Below are positions 1-9,115 of a DNA stretch of 64,000 nucleotides, in pieces (the stretch's first letter is position 1; the number at the start of each line of letters is the position of its first letter). The stretch lies in the NCBI RefSeq assembly GCF_005870035.1, contig NZ_SWJG01000001.1:419629-483628 (forward strand), in the 5' to 3' direction. The notes below the pieces were generated by a model that made no database searches, was not told the origin of the DNA, and worked only from the letters and a program-made list of their open reading frames with translations. Both the position numbers and the translations under genes were made by a program. Origin of the DNA: Spirosoma lacussanchae (lineage in GTDB: Bacteria; Bacteroidota; Bacteroidia; Cytophagales; Spirosomataceae).

Positions 1-489
1 GGCTGGGGCGACCGAACCGAGAAAGATGGTCCCTACGTTTACTACGACCAGGGCGGGAAACTGGTCAAAGACAGTCAGGCGGGACGCGCCGGTTCGCACG
101 GTGCGCAGAAAGAGTTTCTGATAACGGTTCGGGATACCCGGCATCCGATCACCAAAGGAATGCCGCTGAACTGGATGCATACAAAAGACGAGATGTATGA
201 CCGGCTGCGTGGCCCCGCCGAAAAAATGACGGTACTCGCTACGGCTTTCTCGCCCAAAGAAAACCGCGGTACCGACCGGCACGAACCCATGCTGATGACC
301 ATTGAGTACGGAAAAGGCCGCATTTTTCACACGCCCCTGGGCCACGTCGACTATTCAGTCGAATGTGTTGGCTTCATTACCTGTCTGCAACGCGGGGCCC
401 AGTGGGCCGCCACGGGTAAAGTCGACATCCCGATCCCGCCCGATTTCCCGACGGAGAAAGCGACCAGCCAGCGCCCGTTTGTTGAATAG
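1..489 (+). CDS. ThuA-like domain protein, 3' fragment
   Basis: The reading frame is open from base 1, so the start lies outside the window; 162 residues and the stop are visible. The segment around residues 95-118 (HEPMLMTIEYGKGR, then HTPLGH) resembles the C-terminal half of ThuA / trehalose-utilisation domains, a class I glutamine-amidotransferase-like fold that is often secreted and found with sugar-degradation genes in Bacteroidota. The reaction is not known for most family members. A GC-rich hairpin followed by T residues lies about 40 bases after the stop, so transcription probably ends there. The family call is fairly secure; a substrate cannot be assigned. Confidence 0.75.
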   Translation, partial: GWGDRTEKDGPYVYYDQGGKLVKDSQAGRAGSHGAQKEFLITVRDTRHPITKGMPLNWMHTKDEMYDRLRGPAEKMTVLATAFSPKENRGTDRHEPMLMTIEYGKGRIFHTPLGHVDYSVECVGFITCLQRGAQWAATGKVDIPIPPDFPTEKATSQRPFVE

Positions 490-528
490 ATCAGTCTGTT
501 TCTGACCTGTCGTTTTCGATTCCTTCAG

Positions 529-571
529 CAGCCAGCCGTCCCCAGCGATTTGTGGGGAGGCTGGCTGTTTT
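529..571 (+). terminator. Rho-independent terminator after the ThuA gene
   Basis: A 9-bp arm at 529-537 pairs with 559-567, and an inner 6-bp arm at 539-544 pairs with 553-558, with one bulged base. The hairpin is followed by TTTTG. It sits 40 bases after the ThuA stop codon. Confidence 0.75.
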
Positions 572-1067
572 GTTATTGGTGCTACAGACAAAGGCTCACC
601 ATTGGGCGGTTGTCTGATAGTTATTGGCGAACCGTAACGGCTGGCTCTACGGATTTGTCAGGCCAAGGGGCGCAATCGGGTACTTATTTCTGTATACCGA
701 AAAGTAAATTAAACAAAACGCGCTACTTACATTGAAAGTAATACTTACGTTGCTGTAAGTTATTGTTGCAGAATAGATAAGCAGGAAAAAGCTCAACAAT
801 CGAGCCCATACATCGTTCACGCAATCGAACAGGGTCATAAACAAAAATCTACAGTAGAGAAAGAACCTCTTCTTAAAAAACAATTAAAATTCATAATATC
901 GTGATCTGAATTTGCCAATCAGTCGCTCAATCTGCCCCGTATGGTTCGTCGTAGATGCTGGCAAAGGAGTGGCAGGGTAAGCTGATTCAGGCATTGGTCT
1001 CTTCTGAGTGACGCTGTGCGGACGTTGTAGAAAGGCTACTTACCCTCTTAATTATACTCAGATTGAG
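572..1067. other. Intergenic region, no gene recognised
   Basis: About 500 bases between the ThuA terminator and the beta-helix gene. The stretch from about 680 to 920 is clearly richer in A and T than its surroundings. Short ORFs here have no recognisable motif or coding style. It probably holds the promoter of the beta-helix gene, but no convincing TTG/TAnnTTTG pair was found. Confidence 0.5.
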
Positions 1068-3434
1068 ATGATGCTGTACCGCTATCTGCTGTTTTGTCTG
1101 GCCGTTCTGGTACCGCAATCAGGGTTTACACAGTCGGGAGGAGGTTGTAATTGCGCCGTTACCATTACGCAGTCGGGAGCTTACGACAACAACGTACTGA
1201 ACGTACAGCCGGGCCAGACGGTCTGTGTGCAGGCGGGTCAGTATACCGGCCTGAGCTTCCGCAATTTTAAAGGAACGGCTGCCCAGCCCATTCGTTTCAT
1301 AAACTGTGGCGGGCAGGTCCGGACGGGTGTTGAAACAGGGGGAGAAGCCCTGGGATTCAGCAACAGCAGCCACTTCGTCGTGAGCGGCTCCGGCGATCCG
1401 GCGGTTCAGTACGGGTTCGTGGCCAACAAGGTTAGAAGTGGTGCATCGGCGGTAGGGGTGAGCGGTACCAGCACCAACTACGAAATGGAGCGGGTAGAAG
1501 TGGCCGGCTCGGGGTATGCCGGCTTTTTTATGAAGCTCGACCCTGGCTGCGACTCCATGACCTACCAGCCCAACTATACCGTCAGAACGGTAAAGATTCA
1601 CGACAACTATATCCATGACACCCCCGGTACGGCTATGTTTCTGGGCAGCGGGCAGTCGGCTACCAACGGGGTGCTGATTACCTGCAACGGCGTACAGAAA
1701 CGGGTGTACCCGGTTCAGATCGAAGGACTGGAGGTCTACAACAACCGGATCGAATACATTGGCGGGGCCGCTATGACGGTCAACAACGCGCCGGGCGCTT
1801 CTATCTATAACAACAGTATACTATACACCAATCTGGGCGCTGTGCCGCCGGGCTGGCAGATAGGCGGTTCATCGGCCTGCGGCTGCGATTATACCGTTAC
1901 CAGGGCCGGTTCGTATAACAACCACCTGCTGCGGGTAGCGCCCGGGAAAACGGTTTGCCTGGCGGCAGGGGCCTATATGAACACCACCTTTACCAACTTT
2001 GTGGGTACCCCCGCCCAGCCAATTCGTTTTGTGAACTGCGGTGGGCCGGTGTCGTTCAGTTCGACCTCCAACGCGAGCTGTCTCCAGTTCTCGGGCAGTC
2101 GGTATTTTGTGGTGAGCGGCAGCGGTGATCCGGCGAATCCGTACGGCATTCACCTGGCCAGCGCCACGGCGGCAGCGGCTCTGGGTATCGGGGGTATGAG
2201 TTCTGACTGCGAGGTAGACCACCTCGAAGTGTCGCAGTCGGGGTTTGCCGGTATGTCGATCAAAACCGACCCCAGCTGCGACTCCCTGACGTGGCAGGCC
2301 AACTTTACGATGTACAACGTCAACGTACACGACAACTACATCCACGACACCAAAGGTGAAGGTATCTACGCTGGTAACTCGTTTTTCGGCACCGGCATGA
2401 CCATTTCCTGTAACGGGATGCAGAAACAGGTTTACCCACACCTGATTTACGGACTCGATATTCACCACAACCGAATTGAACGCACCGGCGCCGAAGGGCT
2501 GCAGTACAGCTGCGCACCCGATGCGAAGGTTCATCATAACGAGCTGATCGATACCGGTATTTCGCCGTTTGCCTACGGACAGAACAACGGCATCCAGATT
2601 GGCGGAGGAGCCGGGGGCGACTGCTATAGCAACACCATTCGGCGGGTGGCGGGCATGGGCATCATTGTGGTGGGGCATCTGGGTAACAACCGCGTTTTCA
2701 ACAACGTAATCAGCCAGGTAGGGGGCGATGGCATCTTCTGCGACGAGCGGCCCGGGTCGCTGCCGGGTACGATCGTGCAGATCGTTAACAATACCATCAG
2801 CGGCTGCGTCCGCGACGGCATCCGGCTCTACAATCAGGACAACATCAATACCATTGCCAACAACGCCATCACGAACTGGGGGAGTCAGGGGCGGGCGATC
2901 ACCTTTGCGCAGGGTGCTACGGCCTCAGTCATGACCAATTTTTCGGCGGTGTCGTACGCTACGGCGGGCTATGCCGACGCGGCCAGCGATAATTTTCTGC
3001 TGGTAGCCGGCTCTCCGCTGATCAACGCGGGTACCCACGCGGCCCAATGGGGCGTTGTAGCGGATCGGAACGACCAGCCCCGGCCGGCTGGCCAAGCCTA
3101 CGACATAGGCGCCTATGAATTCATCCTGGCCGGAGGCAACGGAGCCCGGGCAAGGGCCGACTATGAATTGCCGCTGCTGCCCGATTCAGCGCTGGAGGGG
3201 GTGCTGGCGTATCCGTCGCCCTGCGTGGATAAACTAACCATTCAGCTGCGGACGGGGGATCTGATCAGCCGGGTAGCGGTTTATTCGGTTCAGGGTCAGC
3301 TGATGAACCAGATTGCGATTCCCGGTCAGCAGGAAGCGGTTACCCTGTCGACTGCTACCTGGCCCGCCGGTACGTATACCTACCAGGTTCAGGCCGGCGA
3401 CCGCCTGATTCGGGGCCGGGTCATTAAATTATAA
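1068..3434 (+). CDS. Secreted beta-helix protein with type IX sorting domain
   Basis: A 788-residue secreted protein. I start it at the ATG pair 1068/1071 because it opens directly into a signal peptide (MLYRYLLFCLAVLVP, cleavage near FTQS); an upstream ATG at 1008 would add 20 poorly fitting residues. The N-terminal half holds two homologous units of about 285 residues, each starting with a CNC or CGC cysteine motif and sharing PAQPIRF, VVSGSGDP and HDNYIHDT. The second unit runs into Asn-rich right-handed beta-helix repeats. The last 80 or so residues (YPSPCVDKLTIQL to the terminal RGRVIKL) match a type A type IX secretion C-terminal domain. Such proteins are often polysaccharide lyases or adhesins; position beside the exopolysaccharide locus suggests a glycan target, but no catalytic residues can be assigned. 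Confidence 0.8.
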   Translation: MMLYRYLLFCLAVLVPQSGFTQSGGGCNCAVTITQSGAYDNNVLNVQPGQTVCVQAGQYTGLSFRNFKGTAAQPIRFINCGGQVRTGVETGGEALGFSNSSHFVVSGSGDPAVQYGFVANKVRSGASAVGVSGTSTNYEMERVEVAGSGYAGFFMKLDPGCDSMTYQPNYTVRTVKIHDNYIHDTPGTAMFLGSGQSATNGVLITCNGVQKRVYPVQIEGLEVYNNRIEYIGGAAMTVNNAPGASIYNNSILYTNLGAVPPGWQIGGSSACGCDYTVTRAGSYNNHLLRVAPGKTVCLAAGAYMNTTFTNFVGTPAQPIRFVNCGGPVSFSSTSNASCLQFSGSRYFVVSGSGDPANPYGIHLASATAAAALGIGGMSSDCEVDHLEVSQSGFAGMSIKTDPSCDSLTWQANFTMYNVNVHDNYIHDTKGEGIYAGNSFFGTGMTISCNGMQKQVYPHLIYGLDIHHNRIERTGAEGLQYSCAPDAKVHHNELIDTGISPFAYGQNNGIQIGGGAGGDCYSNTIRRVAGMGIIVVGHLGNNRVFNNVISQVGGDGIFCDERPGSLPGTIVQIVNNTISGCVRDGIRLYNQDNINTIANNAITNWGSQGRAITFAQGATASVMTNFSAVSYATAGYADAASDNFLLVAGSPLINAGTHAAQWGVVADRNDQPRPAGQAYDIGAYEFILAGGNGARARADYELPLLPDSALEGVLAYPSPCVDKLTIQLRTGDLISRVAVYSVQGQLMNQIAIPGQQEAVTLSTATWPAGTYTYQVQAGDRLIRGRVIKL

Positions 3435-3707
3435 GCTGCCCATCTACTATCTACTGCCTGTTTCGATCGAACTCCGTAGTCAGCGGTATGCCCTGGGCTA
3501 GGTGGCTATCCAGTCACCTCATTTAAGTTTCTAAAGTGAAATATTATTAACTTATTATTTAGAATAGACAGATTTTTTTAAATTTACCTGCCCGTCGAAG
3601 TTTACAGGTAGTTGTTAGTCTATTTATAGTAATTTCTAACTAGAAAAAAGCCGCTGTTATCGCTAGGGTAGTCGTACCCAGGCGCCAGCGTTACTGAACG
3701 AACCCTT

Positions 3708-4712
3708 ATGACTCCCCCTTCACTGCTTTTCAGGATAGCCAGTAAACTGGTGAGTCTGTATGTACGTATTCGCTATGCGGGCGTGCCGCCGGGCTATCGT
3801 TACTATTACCGGAATACTTATCTCTGCAAACTGGTGCAGATCAGGTACGTCGTTGCCGACTTTATCCGGCGCAAGCCCTACAAGGTAATCGGGTTCGATG
3901 GCGAGTTCGGGCCAGACCTGCAGTTTGCGCTACCCCATGCATACTGGCATTATAAAAACGGCACCCTCAAAGCTACGCAGTCCACCAAATTTATGGGTGA
4001 GTTTTACTACTTCTCGCCCGAGCATACGGCCACGTTCGACCGGCGCACGACTGAGGGAAACTATAACTACGACCTGCCCCGCACCCTGTACAGCCACGAT
4101 TACGACATGAGCAAGTGGACGCCCGTACCGCTGAAAGAAATCTACCGGAACGACGTGTATGTTTATGATAAACCGATCCTGATCATTGCCAATCGATACA
4201 ACCAGGAGTGGGACGGGCCGCCGGTCAGTTTTCTAAGCGTGGAGGTCATCGATTTCATTATCAGGTCGTTGAAAGATCGGTATACCATTATCTACAACCG
4301 GCCAAAACTGGCGCAGATCGTAATGGACAACAGCGATTTTCACGATCTGGGGGAGTTCGACTGGCTTCGGCGTGAACATCCGGAGGTGCTGCTGATGGAA
4401 GACCTGTTTCAGGCCAACCGGGGCAACGCCCGCAATTACAACCATTTTCAGCTCCAGCTTTACGCCAACGCCGAGCGGTTCATCTCCACCCATGGCGGCA
4501 CGTCGGTACTGGCCAGCTACTTTGGCGGTATCAACCTGATTCTGTCTAAGAAAGGACCCGAGCATCACTTCAACTGCTACCAGACCCTGTATCCGCAACT
4601 GTCGGGCGCTACCATCCTGCACGCCAAAACCGACGAAGAAGTGAAGCAGTACGTACAGTCACACTTCGCCGGAACCGGGCAGCCTGCTTCGGCGACCGCC
4701 CTGGTCAGCTAA
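3708..4712 (+). CDS. Putative glycosyltransferase-like protein, exopolysaccharide locus
   Basis: A 334-residue protein with no signal peptide. The C-terminal part (THGGTSVLASYFGG, about residues 263-276) resembles the donor-binding region of glycosyltransferase-like proteins in polysaccharide gene clusters (GT61/DUF563-like style), but I cannot place it in a named family with certainty. It lies nine bases upstream of a clear glycosyltransferase gene and is almost certainly co-transcribed with it. A 270-base AT-rich region in front probably carries a promoter. A role in sugar transfer or glycan modification is inferred mainly from context. Confidence 0.6.
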   Translation: MTPPSLLFRIASKLVSLYVRIRYAGVPPGYRYYYRNTYLCKLVQIRYVVADFIRRKPYKVIGFDGEFGPDLQFALPHAYWHYKNGTLKATQSTKFMGEFYYFSPEHTATFDRRTTEGNYNYDLPRTLYSHDYDMSKWTPVPLKEIYRNDVYVYDKPILIIANRYNQEWDGPPVSFLSVEVIDFIIRSLKDRYTIIYNRPKLAQIVMDNSDFHDLGEFDWLRREHPEVLLMEDLFQANRGNARNYNHFQLQLYANAERFISTHGGTSVLASYFGGINLILSKKGPEHHFNCYQTLYPQLSGATILHAKTDEEVKQYVQSHFAGTGQPASATALVS

Positions 4713-4721
4713 CCCCGGCCT

Positions 4722-5957
4722 ATGAAAACAGACATCGTGTGCGTAGGTCTGGTCAGCTGGCCGGGCGATTATAACAAGTCGACGGTACAGCTGATGAACG
4801 AACTGGCCAAAGACCACCGGCTGTTGTTTGTCAATTACGCGTTTACCATCAACGATGTGGTCAAGCACCTGCTGGGCCGGGCCAGGATACCGTTGCGGGC
4901 CGTACTGGGTCTGACTGATCGGCTAACCACCCATTCGCTTGCCTCTGACGCAAGGCTGCACGTATTGACGCTCCCCTGGACGCTCCCCATCAACTGGCTT
5001 CCGCCCGGTGCCCTCTACACCGCCCTCCTGAACTGGAATGCCCGGCGGCAGGCCCGCTGTATCCGGCGGGCACTCGATCGGCTGGGCTTCTCCCGGCCGG
5101 TGGTGATCAACGCCTTTCATCCCTCGCTGGGCGTAGCTATGGCCGGTTTGCTGAACGAACGGGCGCTGATTTATTACTGCTATGACGATATCCGGGCCGA
5201 AGCCTGGAGCCGACAGCATGGCGAACGGCTTGAGAAGCAGTTTCTGCGCCGGGTCGATGCGGTCGTGACTACCTCAGCTGCGCTGGCGGCTGCCAAACGA
5301 GCAGAGCAGCCCCGTACGTTTCTGGTCGAAAACGGGGTCGATTTCGACCAGTTTTACCAGCCCGACGCGCTGTACCCAACCAGTCGGGCCGTAAAAACCA
5401 TTGGCTACATCGGTGCGCTCGACAACCGGATCGACTGGTCGTTACTGGAGCGCTGTTTCACCCATTTTCCCCATATTCAGTTCCTGCTGGTTGGTCGTAT
5501 ACCTGATCCGGCGCTGGCGGCCTGGCTGCGCCAGTTTGAAAACGTGCAGGCACCAGGGCCCCAGCCACCTGTCGATTTGCCGACCTGGGTCCGGCAGATG
5601 GACGTGGGCCTGATTCCGTTTGTCAGGAATGAGCAGACCCGGGCCATTTACCCCATGAAGCTCAATGAATACCTCGCCACCGGCATCCCGGTTGTCGCTA
5701 CTGATTTTACCGATCTGAGCCAGTTTGATGGGCTGATACAGGTAGCCTCAACGACCGATGCGTTTGTCGACGCGCTTCAGGAAAGTCTGCTGTTCGATAA
5801 GCCTGACCTTTGTTTGAAACGAATCGAGATGGCCCGGTCTAACTCCTGGCAGCACCGGGGACAGCAGTTTTCGGCCATCATCGACGAGGTACTGACCCAG
5901 CCATCGGCAGCTGAAACGCAGGCTGATGCGGTAGCGCATCAGCCCGCTACAAGGTAG
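4722..5957 (+). CDS. Glycosyltransferase, GT-B fold (GT4-like)
   Basis: A 411-residue cytoplasmic protein with the two-lobe layout of GT-B glycosyltransferases. The N-terminal lobe begins GLVSWPGDYNKSTVQLMNEL. The C-terminal lobe contains VENGVDFDQF, TIGYIGALD, FLLVGR, and the donor-binding region YPMKLNEYLATGIPVVATD, where the acidic residue of KLNEYL takes the place of the usual nucleotide-sugar-binding glutamate. It resembles TuaH-type transferases. It presumably adds one sugar to the lipid-linked repeat unit at the cytoplasmic face. Acceptor and donor cannot be read from sequence. It follows the previous gene by nine bases. Confidence 0.88.
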   Translation: MKTDIVCVGLVSWPGDYNKSTVQLMNELAKDHRLLFVNYAFTINDVVKHLLGRARIPLRAVLGLTDRLTTHSLASDARLHVLTLPWTLPINWLPPGALYTALLNWNARRQARCIRRALDRLGFSRPVVINAFHPSLGVAMAGLLNERALIYYCYDDIRAEAWSRQHGERLEKQFLRRVDAVVTTSAALAAAKRAEQPRTFLVENGVDFDQFYQPDALYPTSRAVKTIGYIGALDNRIDWSLLERCFTHFPHIQFLLVGRIPDPALAAWLRQFENVQAPGPQPPVDLPTWVRQMDVGLIPFVRNEQTRAIYPMKLNEYLATGIPVVATDFTDLSQFDGLIQVASTTDAFVDALQESLLFDKPDLCLKRIEMARSNSWQHRGQQFSAIIDEVLTQPSAAETQADAVAHQPATR

Positions 5958-6082
5958 ACAACTAAGGTGAGTACATATACTTATGAGTCAGTAAGCTGAA
6001 AAGGGAATCGTAAAGGATAACGTATATGCTATATATTTAAACTGTTAGTTAACTTTGAAATCTATATAAATACAAAATGGCC

Positions 6083-6090
6083 TAAATTTG
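6083..6090 (+). promoter_or_regulatory. Candidate -7 element TAAATTTG
   Basis: A perfect TAnnTTTG Bacteroidota -7 box lies 27 bases before the ATG at 6118, within a 160-base AT-rich gap. The nearest upstream TTG (6055-6057) is 25 bases away, slightly beyond the usual 19-21. It may give the export and polymerase genes their own promoter. Confidence 0.5.
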
Positions 6091-6117
6091 GCAAAGTAAT
6101 TGTACGAATCGTAACTA

Positions 6118-6870
6118 ATGAAATTGCTTCTCGTTGTCTGTTTGCTGACGATGACCCTGGGCCTGATACCGTGCCCGAGGGTCTGTGCTGCGGCTGCTAC
6201 TACGGATAGCCTGCAATTTGATCTGGACAAAGATCTGGTCGATCAGCTGTTGCCGCTCGAACAGCTCTATCAGCTGGCCCTGCAAAACTCGCCGGTCATC
6301 CGCGAGCAGAAAGCGCTGCTCGACGTACAGGTAGAGGCCAACCGGCTGGTCAGGTCGTCGTTGCTGAGTGGGGTGAACGTATCGGGGGGCTACTCGACCG
6401 GCAACCAGTCACTACTGGCTACTGGCGGCAACGCAGCCAACGCCGAAAATATTCAGGTATCGAACGGGTACCGGGCGGGCGTGCAGGCCAGTATCTCGCT
6501 GGGCACCCTGCTGGGCTACCGGGCCCGGAGTCGGCAGGAGCAGGCCGCCTATCGGTCGGCAGTGGCCAAGCAGGATGGCATCAAGCTGGGCCTGCGCCGG
6601 GAAATCAGTCAGCTGTACCAGACCATGCAGACCAATCAGAAGATCGTGAACGCCTACATCGAGCTGGAGCAGAAATCGCTGATTGCGTACCAGACGGCCG
6701 AGATCGAGTGGCGCAAAGGGCGGCTGAACGTAGACGACTACGCCGGCGCCAGCACCCGCTATACCGAAACGCACATCAAGACGGAGATCGCACGGGGTAA
6801 TCTAGTGAACAACCTGTATGAGTTGAGCGCCCTGGTTGGCGTTGATATGGGTCAACTAAAAGCACGATAA
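6118..6870 (+). CDS. Half-length TolC-like outer membrane efflux protein
   Basis: A 250-residue protein with a signal peptide (MKLLLVVCLLTMTLGLIPCP, cleavage near CAAAA). It contains one TolC-type unit: LEQLYQLALQNSPVIREQKA, a strand region with Gly/Ser-rich segments, then long helices including AEIEWRKGRLNVDDY and LYELSALVGVD. Full TolC-family proteins carry two such units in 400-500 residues, so this one is about half length and ends with a normal stop. It is followed after three bases by the chain-length gene, so the two are probably translationally coupled. It may form the outer-membrane part of polysaccharide export in place of Wza, which is missing from the locus. That role is inference. 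Confidence 0.75.
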   Translation: MKLLLVVCLLTMTLGLIPCPRVCAAAATTDSLQFDLDKDLVDQLLPLEQLYQLALQNSPVIREQKALLDVQVEANRLVRSSLLSGVNVSGGYSTGNQSLLATGGNAANAENIQVSNGYRAGVQASISLGTLLGYRARSRQEQAAYRSAVAKQDGIKLGLRREISQLYQTMQTNQKIVNAYIELEQKSLIAYQTAEIEWRKGRLNVDDYAGASTRYTETHIKTEIARGNLVNNLYELSALVGVDMGQLKAR

Positions 6871-6873
6871 GCT

Positions 6874-9087
6874 ATGGCACTGACGATGGCTACTATTGTG
6901 CAGGTCGTTAAGCGATGGCTTCTCTGGTTATTGCTATTTCCGGCGGTGCTGACGGCTTCCGTGGCCTACTTCACGCGCGATATGCCGCTGGAGTTCACCT
7001 CTACGGCTACGGTCTATACGGGTATCGCGTCGGGCTATTCGATCACCAGTTCCGAGAGCGACCGGATCGACAATACGGCCGTCAACAACGCCTTCGACAA
7101 CCTGATGACGACCATCAAGTCGCGCGAGACGTTATCGGATGTGGGGCTGCGCCTGCTGGCTCATCACCTGGTTTTGCGGCAACCCCGCCCCGATCAGCTT
7201 GGGGCCAACTCGTTCAAGGCGCTGAAAGCCCTGATGACGCCCAATCTGAAGAAAGCCATCGTGCCGGGCAACGAAGAAGCGACCTACGAGCGGCTGCTGG
7301 CCATGCTGAAGCAGCCCGAAGGCAATACAGTCAAGTCGTTACTTTACCAGTCCGGGACGCCCTATGCGGTAGAATCGATACTGGGCCGGATTACGAGCAG
7401 CCGGAAAGGCAACAGCGACATGCTCGACCTGTCCTGTAAAGGCACCGATCCGGCCATTTGCCAGCAAACACTGCTGTATCTGATCGGGAGTTTCAAGCGA
7501 CGCTACACCTCGTTCAAAACCTCCGAGACCGGCAGCGTAGTGGGCTACTTTGAAGACCAGACCCAAACCGCCCTCCGTAACCTGAAAGCGGCCGAAGACC
7601 GGCTTACCAAGTACAGCATCGACAATAAAATCATCAACTACGGCGAGCAGTCGAAGTACACGGCAGCGGCTAAAGAAGGCATCACGACGGAGTATTACCA
7701 GGAAAAGCGAAACCTCGAAACAGCCAATGCAGCCCTCGGCACCCTCAACCAGCGCATTACCAATCTGGGGTCGGTACTGGTCACCAACAAAGCCTTGAAC
7801 GACAAACGGGCCGAGCTGGACAAGGCCCAGACTCAGCTCTCTAACGCCATGGTGTACGGCTATTCGAAAGAAGCCATCGACAAGCTGCGGGCTACTACCA
7901 ACCGCGTGTCCGACGAGCTGAAAGGCATGGTGGCCCGCTATTACGACAGTACCCATACGCTCGAGTCGGTGCCGCAGCAGGAGCTGATGGGCAAATACCT
8001 CGATAACACCCTCGAAAACCGGGGGGCTACCGTTCGGCTCAAAACCATGCAGGACCGGATCAAGGAGTTTGATCAGGTCTACGATGTCATGGCTCCCCAA
8101 GGCTCGGCCATCGGGCGGTTTCAGCGCGAAATCAGTCTGGCCGAGCGCGAGTATTTCGATGCGCTGCACAGCCTGAACCAGGCCCGGCTGCGGCAAAAAG
8201 ATCTGGAAATGAGCGGGGCCATGACCGTGCTGGACGCGCCCTCGCTACCCATGAAGCCATTGCCATCGAGTCGGCGTATGCTGATCATTGCCGCCGGGCT
8301 TGGTGGGTTTGTCCTGATCCTGTCGATAGCGCTGGGTCAGGTGATGCTCAACAAGTCGATTGCGTCGCCCGAGCGGGTGGAGCCGCTGACCAGCATCCCG
8401 CTGGCGGCTGCGTTGCCCCTGCGCCTGCCCCGGCTGGAGAAATACGACCTCGACTTTGCCGAACACAGCATGCTGGAACAGTTGCGCAGCCGCATCCTGG
8501 TCGATATTCAGGAGGCCGGACTGGCCCGGCATTCGTACCACCTGATTCTGATCTTCAGCACCCGCCCCCAGCAGGGAAAAACGTGGGTGGGCAGCCGCAT
8601 CAGCGACCTCTTTGCCGAATCGGGGAAGCGGGTAGCCTACCTGCGGGTCGACGAGCTGCTCAACCCGGCCACGTCGCAGGCCAAGCTGATCGCGTATCCG
8701 CAGCTGACCAACCTGGCCGATGTGGACCGGCTGGCCGAGTTCATGGAGTCGACCCCCGAGCAGACCCTGTCCGATTACGACTACATTTTTCTGGAGCTGC
8801 CCGCCCTGCTCAACACGCCGATGCCCGTACAGCTGATCGGGCAGTGCGACATGTCGGTGCTGGTGGTGAGCGCCCGCACGTCCTGGAGCCAGGCCGATCA
8901 GGAGCTGGCTACGCTGTATCGGCGGGCGGCCTACAGCCCCGTGGTGGCAGTGCTGAACGACGTTGAACCCGACCGGCTCGAAACGCTGATGGGGCCGCTA
9001 GCCAAACGCAAACGCGAACTGGCCCGGAAGAAAGAAAAGAAGGTTCGCGATAAGGCGGCCGAAAAGGCCGTCGTTAAACGGAGCTAA
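6874..9087 (+). CDS. Wzz/Wzc-type chain-length protein with degenerate kinase domain
   Basis: A 737-residue inner-membrane protein. Two membrane segments (about residues 15-32 and 465-485) bracket a large periplasmic region rich in coiled coil (about 210-450), and a PxxP-like segment (SLPMKPLPSSRR) precedes the second membrane helix, as in Wzz/GumC proteins. The cytoplasmic domain has a weak P-loop (STRPQQGKTW), but the Walker A' and B acidic motifs of bacterial tyrosine kinases look altered (FLELPALL where a DxPP-type motif is expected). There is no C-terminal tyrosine cluster; the tail is very basic instead. It likely sets polymer length and couples polymerase to export, but probably is not an autophosphorylating kinase. 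Confidence 0.85.
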   Translation: MALTMATIVQVVKRWLLWLLLFPAVLTASVAYFTRDMPLEFTSTATVYTGIASGYSITSSESDRIDNTAVNNAFDNLMTTIKSRETLSDVGLRLLAHHLVLRQPRPDQLGANSFKALKALMTPNLKKAIVPGNEEATYERLLAMLKQPEGNTVKSLLYQSGTPYAVESILGRITSSRKGNSDMLDLSCKGTDPAICQQTLLYLIGSFKRRYTSFKTSETGSVVGYFEDQTQTALRNLKAAEDRLTKYSIDNKIINYGEQSKYTAAAKEGITTEYYQEKRNLETANAALGTLNQRITNLGSVLVTNKALNDKRAELDKAQTQLSNAMVYGYSKEAIDKLRATTNRVSDELKGMVARYYDSTHTLESVPQQELMGKYLDNTLENRGATVRLKTMQDRIKEFDQVYDVMAPQGSAIGRFQREISLAEREYFDALHSLNQARLRQKDLEMSGAMTVLDAPSLPMKPLPSSRRMLIIAAGLGGFVLILSIALGQVMLNKSIASPERVEPLTSIPLAAALPLRLPRLEKYDLDFAEHSMLEQLRSRILVDIQEAGLARHSYHLILIFSTRPQQGKTWVGSRISDLFAESGKRVAYLRVDELLNPATSQAKLIAYPQLTNLADVDRLAEFMESTPEQTLSDYDYIFLELPALLNTPMPVQLIGQCDMSVLVVSARTSWSQADQELATLYRRAAYSPVVAVLNDVEPDRLETLMGPLAKRKRELARKKEKKVRDKAAEKAVVKRS

Positions 9088-9115
9088 CCCGGCCAGATTC
9101 AGTGCTTTACCCGCC

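Noticed and set aside
647..883. A 78-codon minus-strand ORF in the first intergenic region
   Set aside because: Low-complexity, Phe- and Tyr-rich translation from AT-rich DNA without any recognisable feature.
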